Source: Bacteroidota bacterium (GTDB lineage Bacteria > Bacteroidota > Ignavibacteria > Kapaibacteriales > NICIL-2). From it: a stretch of 33,776 nt of DNA. Under the pieces are notes generated by a model that ran no database searches, was not told the DNA's origin, and saw only the letters and a program-made list of their open reading frames with translations. How positions within the stretch are numbered: the first letter of the stretch is position 1; every line of letters starts with the position of its first letter. The stretch spans positions 1 through 33,776 of the forward strand of contig JAIBAE010000048.1 of NCBI GenBank assembly GCA_019695345.1, written 5' to 3'. Below are positions 23,328 to 31,636 of the stretch, piece by piece. Made by a program: the position numbers and the translations under genes.

Positions 23328-24785
23328 GGTTGTTTTAGCTGAGCTTTTCCAAATATAATATACCGGAATGCCAAGCAACACAATACCAAGCCCCGGATAT
23401 GTATACATAGGTTTTTCTATGAGTAATACTATACAGATAAACGTTGCCAATGCAATATATAATGCAGGTAATACCGGATAGCCAATTGCTTTAATAGGGC
23501 GCTCGGCATTGGGCATTGTTTTGCGGAGCCTGAAGATTCCAAGAATAGTAGCAATGTAGAATAATAACACTGCAAAGATTACGTAATCTAATAGGTCGCC
23601 GTATTTACCCGATAAACATAGCAAACTTGCCCAAATACATTGTAACCATAATGCCCAAGCTGGAGTTCCTTTTGCGTTAAGTTCCCCTACTTTGTTGAAG
23701 AACAGTTTATCTTTAGCCATTGCATAATAACAACGTGCACCGGCTAATATCATTCCGTTGTTACAACCAAATGTTGAAATCATAATTAACACAGCCATAA
23801 GTGTTGCGCCAACTTTCGGAAATATTACTTCGGCGGAAGCGGCACCAACCCTATCGCTTGCGGCAAACTGAATACCCTGTGCTACAACAGTTGTTCCGTG
23901 TGGGTCGCCAACTATTGGGAGAGTAATGATATACACTACATTAACCAACAAGTACAGTCCCGTTACAATAATTGTTCCGTAGGTTAAAGCAAGTGGGATG
24001 TTGCGTTTTGGATTTACGACCTCACCTGCGGCAAAAGTTATGTTGTTCCATCCATCGCTGGAAAAGAGTGAACCAACTTGTGCAACTGCAATAGCTGTAA
24101 CTATTCCCATTCCACTAAGTTTAACAACTTCTATAATGTTTTTGTTATCTGCATCCGTTTTTGTCCAGGTTGCGTCCCAGAAATGAGCAAAGTTTTGTGC
24201 TATCACATCGTGGTTTAAGCCAATAAACAGCCCAAGTATAATAATCATTGCAAGCGATGCAATCTTTGCAAACGTAAATGTGTTCTGAACCAACTTTCCG
24301 GTATGTACACCACGAGTGTTCACCCATGTCAGAAATACAATCAAAGCTATTGCAATCAATTGAGCAGGAGATAATGCCCATGAACCAATACTAAACATAA
24401 CAATTTTCTCGCTTAGTCCCGGAACCAACACTGCCAGATACTTGGCAAAGGCAACACCCACTGCGGCAATAGAGCCGGTTTGTATAACCATAAAAAACGT
24501 CCAACCGTACAGGAATGCAGTTAGCGGATTAAACGCCTCACGTAGATATACATACTGCCCTCCTGCTTGCGGGAACAATCCACCAAGCTCGCCATAACTT
24601 AATGCTCCAATAAGTGTAATAACTCCGGTTACTACCCAAACAGTTAACAGCATTCCAGCCGAACCAACTGTTCTTGCTATATCTGCGCTTACAATAAATA
24701 TCCCGGAACCAATCATGATACCAACTACAATCATGGTTGCATCTAGCAGATTTAAGTCGCGCTTAAATTCTTGTTTTTGTTCCAT
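23325..24785 (-). CDS. APC-family amino-acid permease (LAT/SteT-like)
   Basis: Inner-membrane transporter of the amino acid-polyamine-organocation superfamily, 486 residues with about 12 helices. Helix 1 carries the glycine-rich substrate loop MIGSGIFIVSADIA; helix 3 has SYGELGGLFPQAGGQYVYLREA, typical of the LAT/SteT branch; helix 6 has SLFSSDGWNNITFAAGEVVNPKRNIP; and the helix 8-9 region has CNNGMILAGARCYYAMAKD. AGGGGA lies 6 bases before the ATG. The gene lies downstream of another permease on the same strand, but a perfect hairpin separates them. Whether it is an exchanger or a symporter, and for which amino acid, cannot be told. The stop coincides with family A copy A8. Confidence 0.92.
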   Translation of the reverse strand: MEQKQEFKRDLNLLDATMIVVGIMIGSGIFIVSADIARTVGSAGMLLTVWVVTGVITLIGALSYGELGGLFPQAGGQYVYLREAFNPLTAFLYGWTFFMVIQTGSIAAVGVAFAKYLAVLVPGLSEKIVMFSIGSWALSPAQLIAIALIVFLTWVNTRGVHTGKLVQNTFTFAKIASLAMIIILGLFIGLNHDVIAQNFAHFWDATWTKTDADNKNIIEVVKLSGMGIVTAIAVAQVGSLFSSDGWNNITFAAGEVVNPKRNIPLALTYGTIIVTGLYLLVNVVYIITLPIVGDPHGTTVVAQGIQFAASDRVGAASAEVIFPKVGATLMAVLIMISTFGCNNGMILAGARCYYAMAKDKLFFNKVGELNAKGTPAWALWLQCIWASLLCLSGKYGDLLDYVIFAVLLFYIATILGIFRLRKTMPNAERPIKAIGYPVLPALYIALATFICIVLLIEKPMYTYPGLGIVLLGIPVYYIWKSSAKTT

Positions 24786-24794
24786 ACTATTCCC

Positions 24795-24830
24795 CTATAA
24801 AAATAAACGCGCCTAAGTTGGCGCGTTTAT
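24795..24830 (-). terminator. Perfect hairpin between the two permease genes
   Basis: ATAAACGCGCC (24803-24813) and GGCGCGTTTAT (24820-24830) form an 11-bp perfect stem with a 6-base loop. On the minus strand TTTTTAT follows the stem, 20-50 bases after the upstream permease's stop. It probably ends that gene, or partly attenuates transcription into the next. Confidence 0.82.
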
Positions 24831-24848
24831 AATAATAATAAAGACTGA

Positions 24849-26318
24849 TTACGATCTTATGCTGTGTCCGAGTTTAGAATGTTTGATTGAATAAGCAAAG
24901 TAGATAATCATACCTATTGCCATCCATACCACTAAACGAATCCAAGTGTCTCCGGGTAATAATGCCATCATAGCAAAACATGAGATTATACCTAATATCG
25001 GAATTAATGGCACTAAGGGGGTTCTAAATCCACGTTCTGCATTTGGTTGTATTTTACGCATTACAATTACACCTATACATACAAGGATAAACGCAAACAA
25101 TGTTCCTATACTTGTCATCTCGCCAACAATATCAGCAGGCACAAATGCAGCAAACAAACAAACAAATGCTCCAACAATTAAGTTTGATTTATATGGGGTG
25201 TGGTTTTTCTGATGTACATCACTAAATACTTTAGGTAGCAAACCATCCTTAGCCATTGAGAAGAATACGCGGCTCTGCCCCATTAACATTACCATAATCA
25301 CCGAACTGTATCCGGCAAGAATAGCAAGAATAACTCCTTGCTTTAACCAAACAAACGGCGTGTGTGCGATTGCTACAGCTACCGGTGCAATACCATCTTG
25401 ACCTTTAAATTCGGTATAGTGTGCCAGCCCCGTCATAACATGTGCAAATAAGATGTACAAAACAGTACAAATCAATAACGACCCCATAATTCCAATCGGC
25501 ATATCCTTCTGTGGGTTTTTAGCTTCCTGTGCTGCTGTAGAAACAGCATCAAATCCGATGTATGCAAAGAAAATAATTCCCGCAGCTCGCATAATTCCAG
25601 ACCAACCATACTCACCTATTGTACCTGTGTTTTCAGGTATATACGGTGTGTAGTTTGCCTGATTTATATAAGCCCAACCTAATCCAATAAATATTAACAC
25701 AACTGCTACTTTTAATCCCACTATAATTGCATTAACGGTAGCAGACTCTTTAGTTCCTTTTATCAATAAAAGCGTCATCATTATCACAATAAACACAGCT
25801 GGTAAATTTATGATACCATGTACTGTAGAGCCATCTGCCATGGTGTGGCTTACAAATGGCGACATCATAAATTCTTGTGGCAAATAAACACCCATATTTT
25901 CAAAGAACTTAACAAGATAGCGCGACCACGAAATTGCTACGGTTGCCGCACCTACAGCATATTCCAATACTAAGTCCCAGCCTATAATCCATGCCATCAT
26001 CTCACCCATCGTAGCATACGAATAAGTATAAGCACTCCCCGCTACCGGAATCATCGAGGCAAACTCAGCATAACACAGTCCGGCAAAAGCACAAGCTATA
26101 CCTGCAATCACAAACGATATAGTAACAGCTGGTCCGGCATTATTTGCAGCTGCCATACCGGTAATAGAAAACAGTCCGGCACCAATAATAGCACCAATAC
26201 CAAGCATTACAAGTTGGGTTGAGCCTAACGTTCTTTGTAATTGATGCCCCTCACCCGAAGTTTCTGAGTCACGTAAAATAACATCAAGAGGTTTCCGTAT
26301 CCATAGTGGACTTGCCAT
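24849..26318 (-). CDS. APC-family amino-acid permease (CAT-like)
   Basis: Second amino-acid transporter, 489 residues, of the cationic amino acid transporter (CAT/YfnA) branch. It has an N-terminal cytoplasmic stretch (LDVILRDSETSGEGHQLQRTLG) that is characteristic of this branch, then helix 1 with MLGIGAIIGAGLFSITGMAA, helix 3 with CYAEFASMIPVAGSAYTYSYA, WIIGWDLVLEYAVGAATVA, FFAYIGFDAVSTAAQEAKNP (helix 6), and MLMGQSRVFFSMAKDGLLP (helix 8). About 12 helices. The translation start has AGGGGA before the ATG, like the next permease. It is only distantly similar to the neighbouring permease, so the pair is not a recent duplication. Confidence 0.93.
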   Translation of the reverse strand: MASPLWIRKPLDVILRDSETSGEGHQLQRTLGSTQLVMLGIGAIIGAGLFSITGMAAANNAGPAVTISFVIAGIACAFAGLCYAEFASMIPVAGSAYTYSYATMGEMMAWIIGWDLVLEYAVGAATVAISWSRYLVKFFENMGVYLPQEFMMSPFVSHTMADGSTVHGIINLPAVFIVIMMTLLLIKGTKESATVNAIIVGLKVAVVLIFIGLGWAYINQANYTPYIPENTGTIGEYGWSGIMRAAGIIFFAYIGFDAVSTAAQEAKNPQKDMPIGIMGSLLICTVLYILFAHVMTGLAHYTEFKGQDGIAPVAVAIAHTPFVWLKQGVILAILAGYSSVIMVMLMGQSRVFFSMAKDGLLPKVFSDVHQKNHTPYKSNLIVGAFVCLFAAFVPADIVGEMTSIGTLFAFILVCIGVIVMRKIQPNAERGFRTPLVPLIPILGIISCFAMMALLPGDTWIRLVVWMAIGMIIYFAYSIKHSKLGHSIRS

Positions 26319-26403
26319 ATATTTCCCCTAATTGTAAACGATAATTTTCTGCAAGATACAAACCCAACTTCACCGTTTACAACAATTTTTCATTTGTTAA
26401 CGA

Positions 26404-26470
26404 TTTTGCTTCGCCGCCGGCACCTAACCACATCTATTTTCAATAACTTTTGCTGCCGGAAAGAAGCTCC
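26404..26470 (+). repeat. Family B repeat, copy B3
   Basis: TTTTGCTTCGCCGCCGGCAC, then CTAACCACATCTATTTTC, then CTGCCGGAAAGAAG. It shares the TTTTGCT start, the GGCACC block and the GCCGGAAAGAA end with B1. It lies in the 335-base gap between the divergent permease and peroxiredoxin genes; the remainder of that gap shows only a promoter-like box. Confidence 0.5.
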
Positions 26471-26609
26471 ACTTACACCCAAACGGTTACCGTTGATACT
26501 GGTGGAAACGTTCTGTTCCGCAATTAGCAGGATTATCAGTTATTGGCGGTTTGGTGCGGTATGCGGTAGCAAATGAACTTTTACTACCATTCAGTTGTTC
26601 ATCACCTTG

Positions 26610-26617
26610 TATTTTTG
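26610..26617 (+). promoter_or_regulatory. Possible -7 box (TATTTTTG) of the peroxiredoxin gene
   Basis: TATTTTTG followed by C, 36 bases before the ATG at 26654. It is identical to the boxes before sdhC and the TPR gene. A TTG lies 12 bases upstream, closer than the usual -33 spacing. Confidence 0.38.
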
Positions 26618-26653
26618 CAGACATTTTTTTGAATTACCATTTTGGAGATATAT

Positions 26654-27130
26654 ATGGCTTTAGAAGTAGGCGTTAAGGCACCGGACTTTACATTGTACGA
26701 TGCATCTAAAACAAAACGCTCGTTACATGAGTTTGCAGGTAAAACAGTTGTGTTGGCATTTTATCCCGGTGCTTTTACCGGAGTGTGCGATAAAGAAGTT
26801 TGCTCGTTACGCGATTCAATGACTCGCTACAATGAGTTGAATGCAGAAGTTCTTGGAATTAGTATTGATGGATTTCCAGCGTTAAAAGAGTTTACTGCTA
26901 AATACAACCTAAACTTTACGCTGTTATCGGATTTTAACCGCGAAGTTACAAACGCATACGATGTATTGTTTACCGGTTTAGGTGGTGTTGAAGGTTATAC
27001 TGTAGCAAACCGCGCAGTGTACATTGTTGACAAAGATGGCATGATTCGTTACGCTTGGACAGCACAACCAAACCCTGGTGTTGAGCCAAATTACGATGAA
27101 GTAATTGCTGTTGTTGAATCGTTAGGATAA
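26654..27130 (+). CDS. Peroxiredoxin (Bcp/PrxQ or AhpE-like)
   Basis: Thiol peroxidase that reduces hydrogen peroxide and organic peroxides, cytoplasmic. The 158 residues have the thioredoxin fold and the peroxidatic motif PGAFTGVC (P38, T42, C45), with a second cysteine at C50. The C-x4-C spacing is that of Bcp/PrxQ enzymes with the resolving cysteine in the same helix. The start is ATG 26654 with GGAG 7 bases upstream; a TTG at 26642 overlaps that Shine-Dalgarno. DKDGMIRYAWTAQPNPGVEP near the end fits the AhpE/Bcp region. The TATTTTTG box upstream and the bidirectional terminator downstream suggest a single-gene unit. Confidence 0.92.
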   Translation: MALEVGVKAPDFTLYDASKTKRSLHEFAGKTVVLAFYPGAFTGVCDKEVCSLRDSMTRYNELNAEVLGISIDGFPALKEFTAKYNLNFTLLSDFNREVTNAYDVLFTGLGGVEGYTVANRAVYIVDKDGMIRYAWTAQPNPGVEPNYDEVIAVVESLG

Positions 27131-27155
27131 TCTGTATACTTAAGATTAGAATTAG

Positions 27156-27189
27156 AAGAGACGTTCATTTTTTGGGCGTCTCTTTTTTT
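27156..27189 (+). terminator. Intrinsic terminator after the peroxiredoxin gene
   Basis: AAGAGACG (27156-27163) pairs with CGTCTCTT (27177-27184), with T7 following. The facing gene's stop is at 27189, so the hairpin may serve both directions. Confidence 0.9.
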
Positions 27190-28412
27190 CAGTTCATACA
27201 AGACATAAAGTAGAGTCGTTGATTTATTCTTCCCAGTGCTTCATATTTCCCTGTCCGCCAGTTATATCGCGGGATTGACGTTTCATCGCACATCTTACTC
27301 ATCCATAACTCATTCTTTTCTATTTTTCTAAACACTAATGTACTTGCCGATGAGTACCCGAACGTTTCGGACTTTGGCTTGTGTACATAGGTTGCTCCGG
27401 TAACAAGGTTTGCTGTTAGGAATGTTCTCTTACCATTAATGTTAATAAAGCAATCGGAGTCGCATCCAAAGTACACAAGTTCACTGCCATCGTGGGTAAA
27501 GTATGGCTTGCCATTGGAGAGTTGTCCGGCACCATACTCTGTGTTACTTAACAAAACCAACCACGCTCCGTTGTTCGAGGCATTAACAGCATATAATGGT
27601 TGTGTTGGATGCAGTATCAAACTGTTCATAGCGGTGTACGCCCGGCTGGTAAGTGGCTTGGTGTATTCATCGGCAATGAGAACAACAACCTGATTACTGC
27701 CCTGTGTACATATTGCAGCGCAGACAGTTCCTGCTAAATTACAGGCAACTTCATTTACATTAGAAAACACGCCGGCAACTTCCTCATCGCCTTTGTATAT
27801 TCTCCATTGGGAACCACTCCTGGCTGCATACATAAAGTTGCCATCGATCCAAAAACCAATTGGAGTTATATCGTCATATAAATTTCCCTGCTTACCATTT
27901 AGCACTAACGATTTTGAACCAGCTAAACCAATTACAAATGCATAGCGAGTACCGTTTTCATTCAGGAAAAGTTTGCTTGTTCTTCCTATCACGTTTAATC
28001 GTTTATTTCCAAGTACTATTACCTCTTGCGAGCCTTCCAGATATGAGTATGCAAGTACTTCGGAGTTTGGTGAATATTGCAAAAGACCTGTGGCAGTTCC
28101 GGGAAGTTGAGTCACGCCACTTTCCGTTACAAGTGAACGAACATTATTCATAGAGCCAAATGCAGCCCAATGATTTCCATCGAAAGAAAACTGAGGAATT
28201 GAAATTGAATTATACACGGCAGTTTGTTTTCCGTTTACTGTTAACCGGTATAAGGAATCGTATGGTGATGTAAACGCCCACCAGTTTTTAGTTGTATCCA
28301 ATCCATATTGTACAAGTGGCTCCGAACCGTTCAGTAACATAACATCTGTACATTTATCCTGAGCATGGGCTAACACAAATCCGGTTAAACATAAGAGTAC
28401 AAGTAATTTCAT
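27189..28412 (-). CDS. Secreted propeller-like protein of unknown function
   Basis: Exported protein, 407 residues, with a signal peptide (MKLLVLLCLTGFVLAHAQ, cut after HAQ). The mature part is made of repeating beta units of about 40-50 residues that end in phrases like FSFDGNHWAAFGSMNN, YSPNSEVLAYSYLEGSQEVIVLGN, LNENGTRYAFVIGLAGSKSLVLNG and FTHDGSELVYFGCDSDCFININGK. This pattern (aromatic-x-Asn/Asp-G-x-x-hydrophobic-Ala) resembles TolB/WD40-like beta-propellers, though no signature is strong. A few cysteine pairs (CDSDC, SKMCDE, MSCMN) may form disulfides. It starts 15 bases after the 5-formyl-THF cyclo-ligase gene on the same strand, so it is probably the operon's last gene. No Shine-Dalgarno is visible. 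Confidence 0.7.
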   Translation of the reverse strand: MKLLVLLCLTGFVLAHAQDKCTDVMLLNGSEPLVQYGLDTTKNWWAFTSPYDSLYRLTVNGKQTAVYNSISIPQFSFDGNHWAAFGSMNNVRSLVTESGVTQLPGTATGLLQYSPNSEVLAYSYLEGSQEVIVLGNKRLNVIGRTSKLFLNENGTRYAFVIGLAGSKSLVLNGKQGNLYDDITPIGFWIDGNFMYAARSGSQWRIYKGDEEVAGVFSNVNEVACNLAGTVCAAICTQGSNQVVVLIADEYTKPLTSRAYTAMNSLILHPTQPLYAVNASNNGAWLVLLSNTEYGAGQLSNGKPYFTHDGSELVYFGCDSDCFININGKRTFLTANLVTGATYVHKPKSETFGYSSASTLVFRKIEKNELWMSKMCDETSIPRYNWRTGKYEALGRINQRLYFMSCMN

Positions 28413-28427
28413 AATAGTGTGTGAAAG

Positions 28428-29003
28428 TTAAGAACGTTTTCTGCGGGCAATCCCCTGCTCTGTGATGATATTATCTAAAGGTACATCATGAGATTCTGGG
28501 TACAAAGCATCGGTGTATTGAAAACTGAATCCATACCCGAATGTTGCCAATCCTGTTCCACGCAAAAACTCATCATAATATCCTTTACCATAGCCAAGAC
28601 GGAAAAAGTCTTCATTAAATGCAAGTAGTGGTACAATTACCATTGTTTTTCCATTCCGCAACTCAGAAACAGAAACCTGGTTTAGGTTTACAGGTGTTGG
28701 AACTCCAAAGGCATCGGGCTGAAGTTCATCACCTTGTAGATAATGAACATGTATCATTTGTTTAGTTGCTGTATTAATGGTTGGTACAACTACGTTCTTC
28801 CCATCGTTCCATGCTTTTTGTATCAGAATACTTGTATCAGGTTCACTTCTGAATGATAGATACACATGTAGTGTTTCACAATATAAATACTCAAACGTTT
28901 GAGCTACATTATTTGCCAATGCTTCAGACCATTCCTTATGGAGTGATGAATCCAAAGAATCTCGTTCTGCTTGTTTTATTCTGCGTATCTCTGTTTTGGT
29001 CAT
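28428..29003 (-). CDS. 5-formyltetrahydrofolate cyclo-ligase
   Basis: Converts 5-formyltetrahydrofolate to 5,10-methenyltetrahydrofolate using ATP, returning folate to one-carbon metabolism. The 191 residues match the family length. The start is ATG 29003, which overlaps the stop of the upstream transporter gene (ATGA) and begins the expected helix MTKTEIRRIKQAERDSL; the open frame further upstream lies inside the transporter gene. Key motifs are VYLSFRSEPDTSILIQKA, VVVPTINTATKQMIHVHYL, DAFGVPTPVN and the C-terminal RLGYGKGYYDEFL, the ATP/substrate signature of the family. It is named ygfA or fau in E. coli. Translation is coupled to the transporter. Confidence 0.93.
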   Translation of the reverse strand: MTKTEIRRIKQAERDSLDSSLHKEWSEALANNVAQTFEYLYCETLHVYLSFRSEPDTSILIQKAWNDGKNVVVPTINTATKQMIHVHYLQGDELQPDAFGVPTPVNLNQVSVSELRNGKTMVIVPLLAFNEDFFRLGYGKGYYDEFLRGTGLATFGYGFSFQYTDALYPESHDVPLDNIITEQGIARRKRS

Positions 29004-29899
29004 GATGTCTTTGTCTTTACTAAAACTACAATATCCGTAATGAAAATAGCACTTAACATTATTACACCACCACACAATTCCCTTAATGACAACATTTCAT
29101 TCTTAAACATCCACGCAAGAAGTGCAGCAAACACCGGCTCTAACACAAACAGCAATCCAGCTTTAACAGGAGTAACAAAGCGTTGATATGTTGTTTGTAA
29201 ATACGTTGCCACTAACGATGCAGCTATACCCGAATACAGTAACCCTATTATTACATCCTCCGATAACGTTAGATGTGGCGTGTACATCCCGCCGGAAAAC
29301 CAAACTACTTGCACCATTCCACCAACAAGTATAGTGACGGCAAATTGTAAAATCACCAGCTGGTGAAAGTACCCGTTTGTTTGTTCCGTTTTATTCGAAG
29401 CCCAATCAAGATAAGCAACATAATACGCCCAAATCATGCTACTACACAACGTAGTAATATCGCCTACGGTCAATTCTCCACGTTCTGGTTCGGTAAACAC
29501 CCACAACCCAATCATTGTTACAATTACCGAAACAATGTGCATCAATTTGATGCGTTCACGGTGAATCAACCAATGGGCAAATGGTACAAACACTACAACC
29601 GTACCGGTAATAAATGCACTTTTAGAAATTGTGGTGTGGTCAAGTCCCCAACTTTGCAGATAAAACCCAACACTGTACGTTAGCCCAAGTATCAACCCAT
29701 CTTTAACAGATGTTGGATTTAAAGTTTTCAGACTCTTATACCAGAATGTAAGAGCCAAAACAAAGGCAATAGCAAATCGTATTTCTACAAACGTAATTGG
29801 GTCGCAACCAAGAAAGGCATTCTTCATAAAAAGAAACGTTGCCGACCACAGCAACGTTACACTTATTAATATGAGTTCTGCTTTTCTACTTTTACTCAT
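29000..29899 (-). CDS. EamA/DMT-family transporter
   Basis: Inner-membrane protein of the drug/metabolite transporter superfamily, usually a small-molecule exporter. The 299 residues make about ten helices in two EamA repeats (residues 5-135 and 148-290). Typical pieces are LLWSATFLFMKNAF (helix 1), FVEIRFAIAFVLALTF, ITGTVVVFVPFAHWLIHRERI (end of repeat 1), and VTPVKAGLLFVLEPVFAALLAWMFKNEML (end of repeat 2). The ATG overlaps the M20 peptidase stop by 4 bases, and the stop overlaps the cyclo-ligase ATG by 4 bases, so three proteins are co-translated. The substrate is unknown. Confidence 0.93.
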   Translation of the reverse strand: MSKSRKAELILISVTLLWSATFLFMKNAFLGCDPITFVEIRFAIAFVLALTFWYKSLKTLNPTSVKDGLILGLTYSVGFYLQSWGLDHTTISKSAFITGTVVVFVPFAHWLIHRERIKLMHIVSVIVTMIGLWVFTEPERGELTVGDITTLCSSMIWAYYVAYLDWASNKTEQTNGYFHQLVILQFAVTILVGGMVQVVWFSGGMYTPHLTLSEDVIIGLLYSGIAASLVATYLQTTYQRFVTPVKAGLLFVLEPVFAALLAWMFKNEMLSLRELCGGVIMLSAIFITDIVVLVKTKTS

Positions 29900-31272
29900 G
29901 CCGATAGCTGTGAAAGTTCTTCGTAGAATAATGCTGATGCTTTAATACCTGTATGGAAATTATCTAAGTCAAAGTGTTCATCTGGTGAATGTAAGTTCTC
30001 ACTATTCAATCCAAATCCCATCAATACACTTGGTGCGTTCAGTATTGTACTAAACAACAACGTAATAGGAATTGAACCACCTTCGCGCGTAAACACGGGA
30101 GCTTTACCAAATGCACGCTCTAATGCTTTGCTTGCGGCTTGAACAGCTACACCGTCTCTGGGAACTAATACTGGATTTGCACCATGTAAATTTTCAATTT
30201 CAATTGTAACTCCCGCAGGTGCAACCTTGCGTACATACGCTTCAAACTTAGCAGCAATATCATTTGTATCCTGGTTTGGCACTAATCGCATGGAAATTTT
30301 TGCACTTGCTTTTGATGGTAAAACCGTCTTTGCGCCGTTACCCGTAAAGCCGCCAATAAATCCATTGACATCTAACGTTGGGCGCGCACCCAGACGCTCA
30401 ATAGTTGTATATCCTTGTTCGCCAAATAAAGCATCAACATCTAATGCTTTTTTATATTCTTCTTCGTTAAAGTCAAGTGCGGCAAACCCTGCACGTTCAT
30501 CAGGTGTTAAATCTGGAATGTTATCGTAAAATCCATCTATCAAAATTCTTCCATGCTCATCTTTTAATTTGCTGATTATAGCTGCAAGAGCATTCAATGG
30601 ATTTTGCACTGCCCCACCAAACGAGCCGGAATGTAAATCTCTGTTTGGTCCTGTTACATGAACTTCCATATAACACAATCCACGCAAGCCATATACTATA
30701 CTTGGCTGACCTTTCTTGTACATTGCTGTGTCGCTAATCACAACACAATCGCACTTCAACATTTCTTTATTATCTTCTAAAAATTGCTCAAGATTAACCG
30801 AGCCAATTTCTTCTTCGCCTTCAATCAACACTTTCACATTAACCGGTAAAGTTCCTTTTGTTTTAAGCCACGACTCCAAACATTTCAAATGTAAAAACAC
30901 CTGACCTTTATCATCGGTTGCACCGCGAGCAAATACTTTTCCATCGCGCAAGGTTGGTTCAAACGGTGGGTTTGTCCATAAGTTCAATGGGTCAACCGGT
31001 TGAACATCATAATGTCCGTAGAACAACACGGTGGGTTTGTCTGCGCCTGCGTTGAGCCATTCGGCATATACAATCGGGTGCCCCGGTGTTTGATGGATGG
31101 TTACATTTTCCAAACCAATAGATGTACAATGCTTCGATAACCATTCAGCACAATACTGAACATCTTTTGCATTTTCCGGCTCTGTGCTTATACTCGGAAT
31201 AGAAAGCAACTCAACTAATTCTTTGATGTATCTCTCTTTGTTTTCGTCAATAAAGTTTAATAATGTTTCCAT
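29896..31272 (-). CDS. M20-family dipeptidase/carboxypeptidase
   Basis: Zinc-dependent peptidase of the M20 family, probably a cytosolic dipeptidase. It is 458 residues long, with the metal sites in order: H in GHYDVQPVDP, D in ARGATDDKGQ, the catalytic and ligand Glu pair in IEGEEEIGS, D in VISDTAMY, and H near the C-terminus in NSENLHSPDEHFDL. The dimerisation (lid) domain runs from about 205 to 370, starting EVHVTGPNRDLHSGSFGG. This layout is that of the PepV/CNDP-like subgroup. No Shine-Dalgarno is seen before the ATG at 31272. It leads an operon with the EamA transporter and folate enzyme. Confidence 0.93.
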   Translation of the reverse strand: METLLNFIDENKERYIKELVELLSIPSISTEPENAKDVQYCAEWLSKHCTSIGLENVTIHQTPGHPIVYAEWLNAGADKPTVLFYGHYDVQPVDPLNLWTNPPFEPTLRDGKVFARGATDDKGQVFLHLKCLESWLKTKGTLPVNVKVLIEGEEEIGSVNLEQFLEDNKEMLKCDCVVISDTAMYKKGQPSIVYGLRGLCYMEVHVTGPNRDLHSGSFGGAVQNPLNALAAIISKLKDEHGRILIDGFYDNIPDLTPDERAGFAALDFNEEEYKKALDVDALFGEQGYTTIERLGARPTLDVNGFIGGFTGNGAKTVLPSKASAKISMRLVPNQDTNDIAAKFEAYVRKVAPAGVTIEIENLHGANPVLVPRDGVAVQAASKALERAFGKAPVFTREGGSIPITLLFSTILNAPSVLMGFGLNSENLHSPDEHFDLDNFHTGIKASALFYEELSQLSA

Positions 31273-31336
31273 AGTAATATCAATGTATTTAATATAAAAT
31301 TTTTAGTTACCGCAGTTGCAAACTCCAACCCTCATA

Positions 31337-31363
31337 TTGCGGCAACCCTGTCCGCTCCGACCG
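31337..31363 (-). repeat. Family A fragment, copy A10 (reversed, short)
   Basis: The reverse complement contains CGGACAGGGTTGCCGC, 16 bases identical to the core of copies A2 and A3, preceded by CGGTCGGAG (A2: CGGTTGGGG). Only the core is left. It lies upstream of the M20 peptidase gene. Confidence 0.6.
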
Positions 31364-31470
31364 TTGTTTTCAATTCATCTTTCTAACACTTAGACAAAAT
31401 ACTCTAACACTCAAATAAAGATATTTAGTCAATACAATTTTGATATGGTGTTATGTTCTTTATTCTCGTT

Positions 31471-31593
31471 GTAGAGATGCGATGCATCGCGTCTAACAAT
31501 TAAAATTATGTCCATTCCGTAATCGCAATTTGAATCAGTCAATCAACCAAAACAATTCTTCCACCTATTAGACGCGAAGCATTGCGTCTTTAC
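31471..31593. repeat. 123-bp inverted-repeat element (MITE-like)
   Basis: A 25-base arm at 31471-31495 (GTAGAGATGCGATGCATCGC...) and the reverse complement of 31569-31593 (GTAAAGACGCAATGCTTCGC...) match at 21 of 25 positions. Each arm is itself near-palindromic (GCGATGCATCGC; AGACGC...GCGTCT). There is no open reading frame of note inside. The 15 bases GACGCGAAGCATTGC in the right arm recur at 1869-1883. Hairpins of GTAGAGACGCG type are a known kind of dispersed repeat in many bacteria. The class is an inference. Confidence 0.65.
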
Positions 31594-31636
31594 GGATGGA
31601 GACATACTGTAACGCAGTGTAATTACATTTCCTATC

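Noticed and set aside
23325-26318. The two permeases as a tandem duplication
   Set aside because: They share only the general APC fold; their signature segments belong to different branches (LAT/SteT-like and CAT-like).
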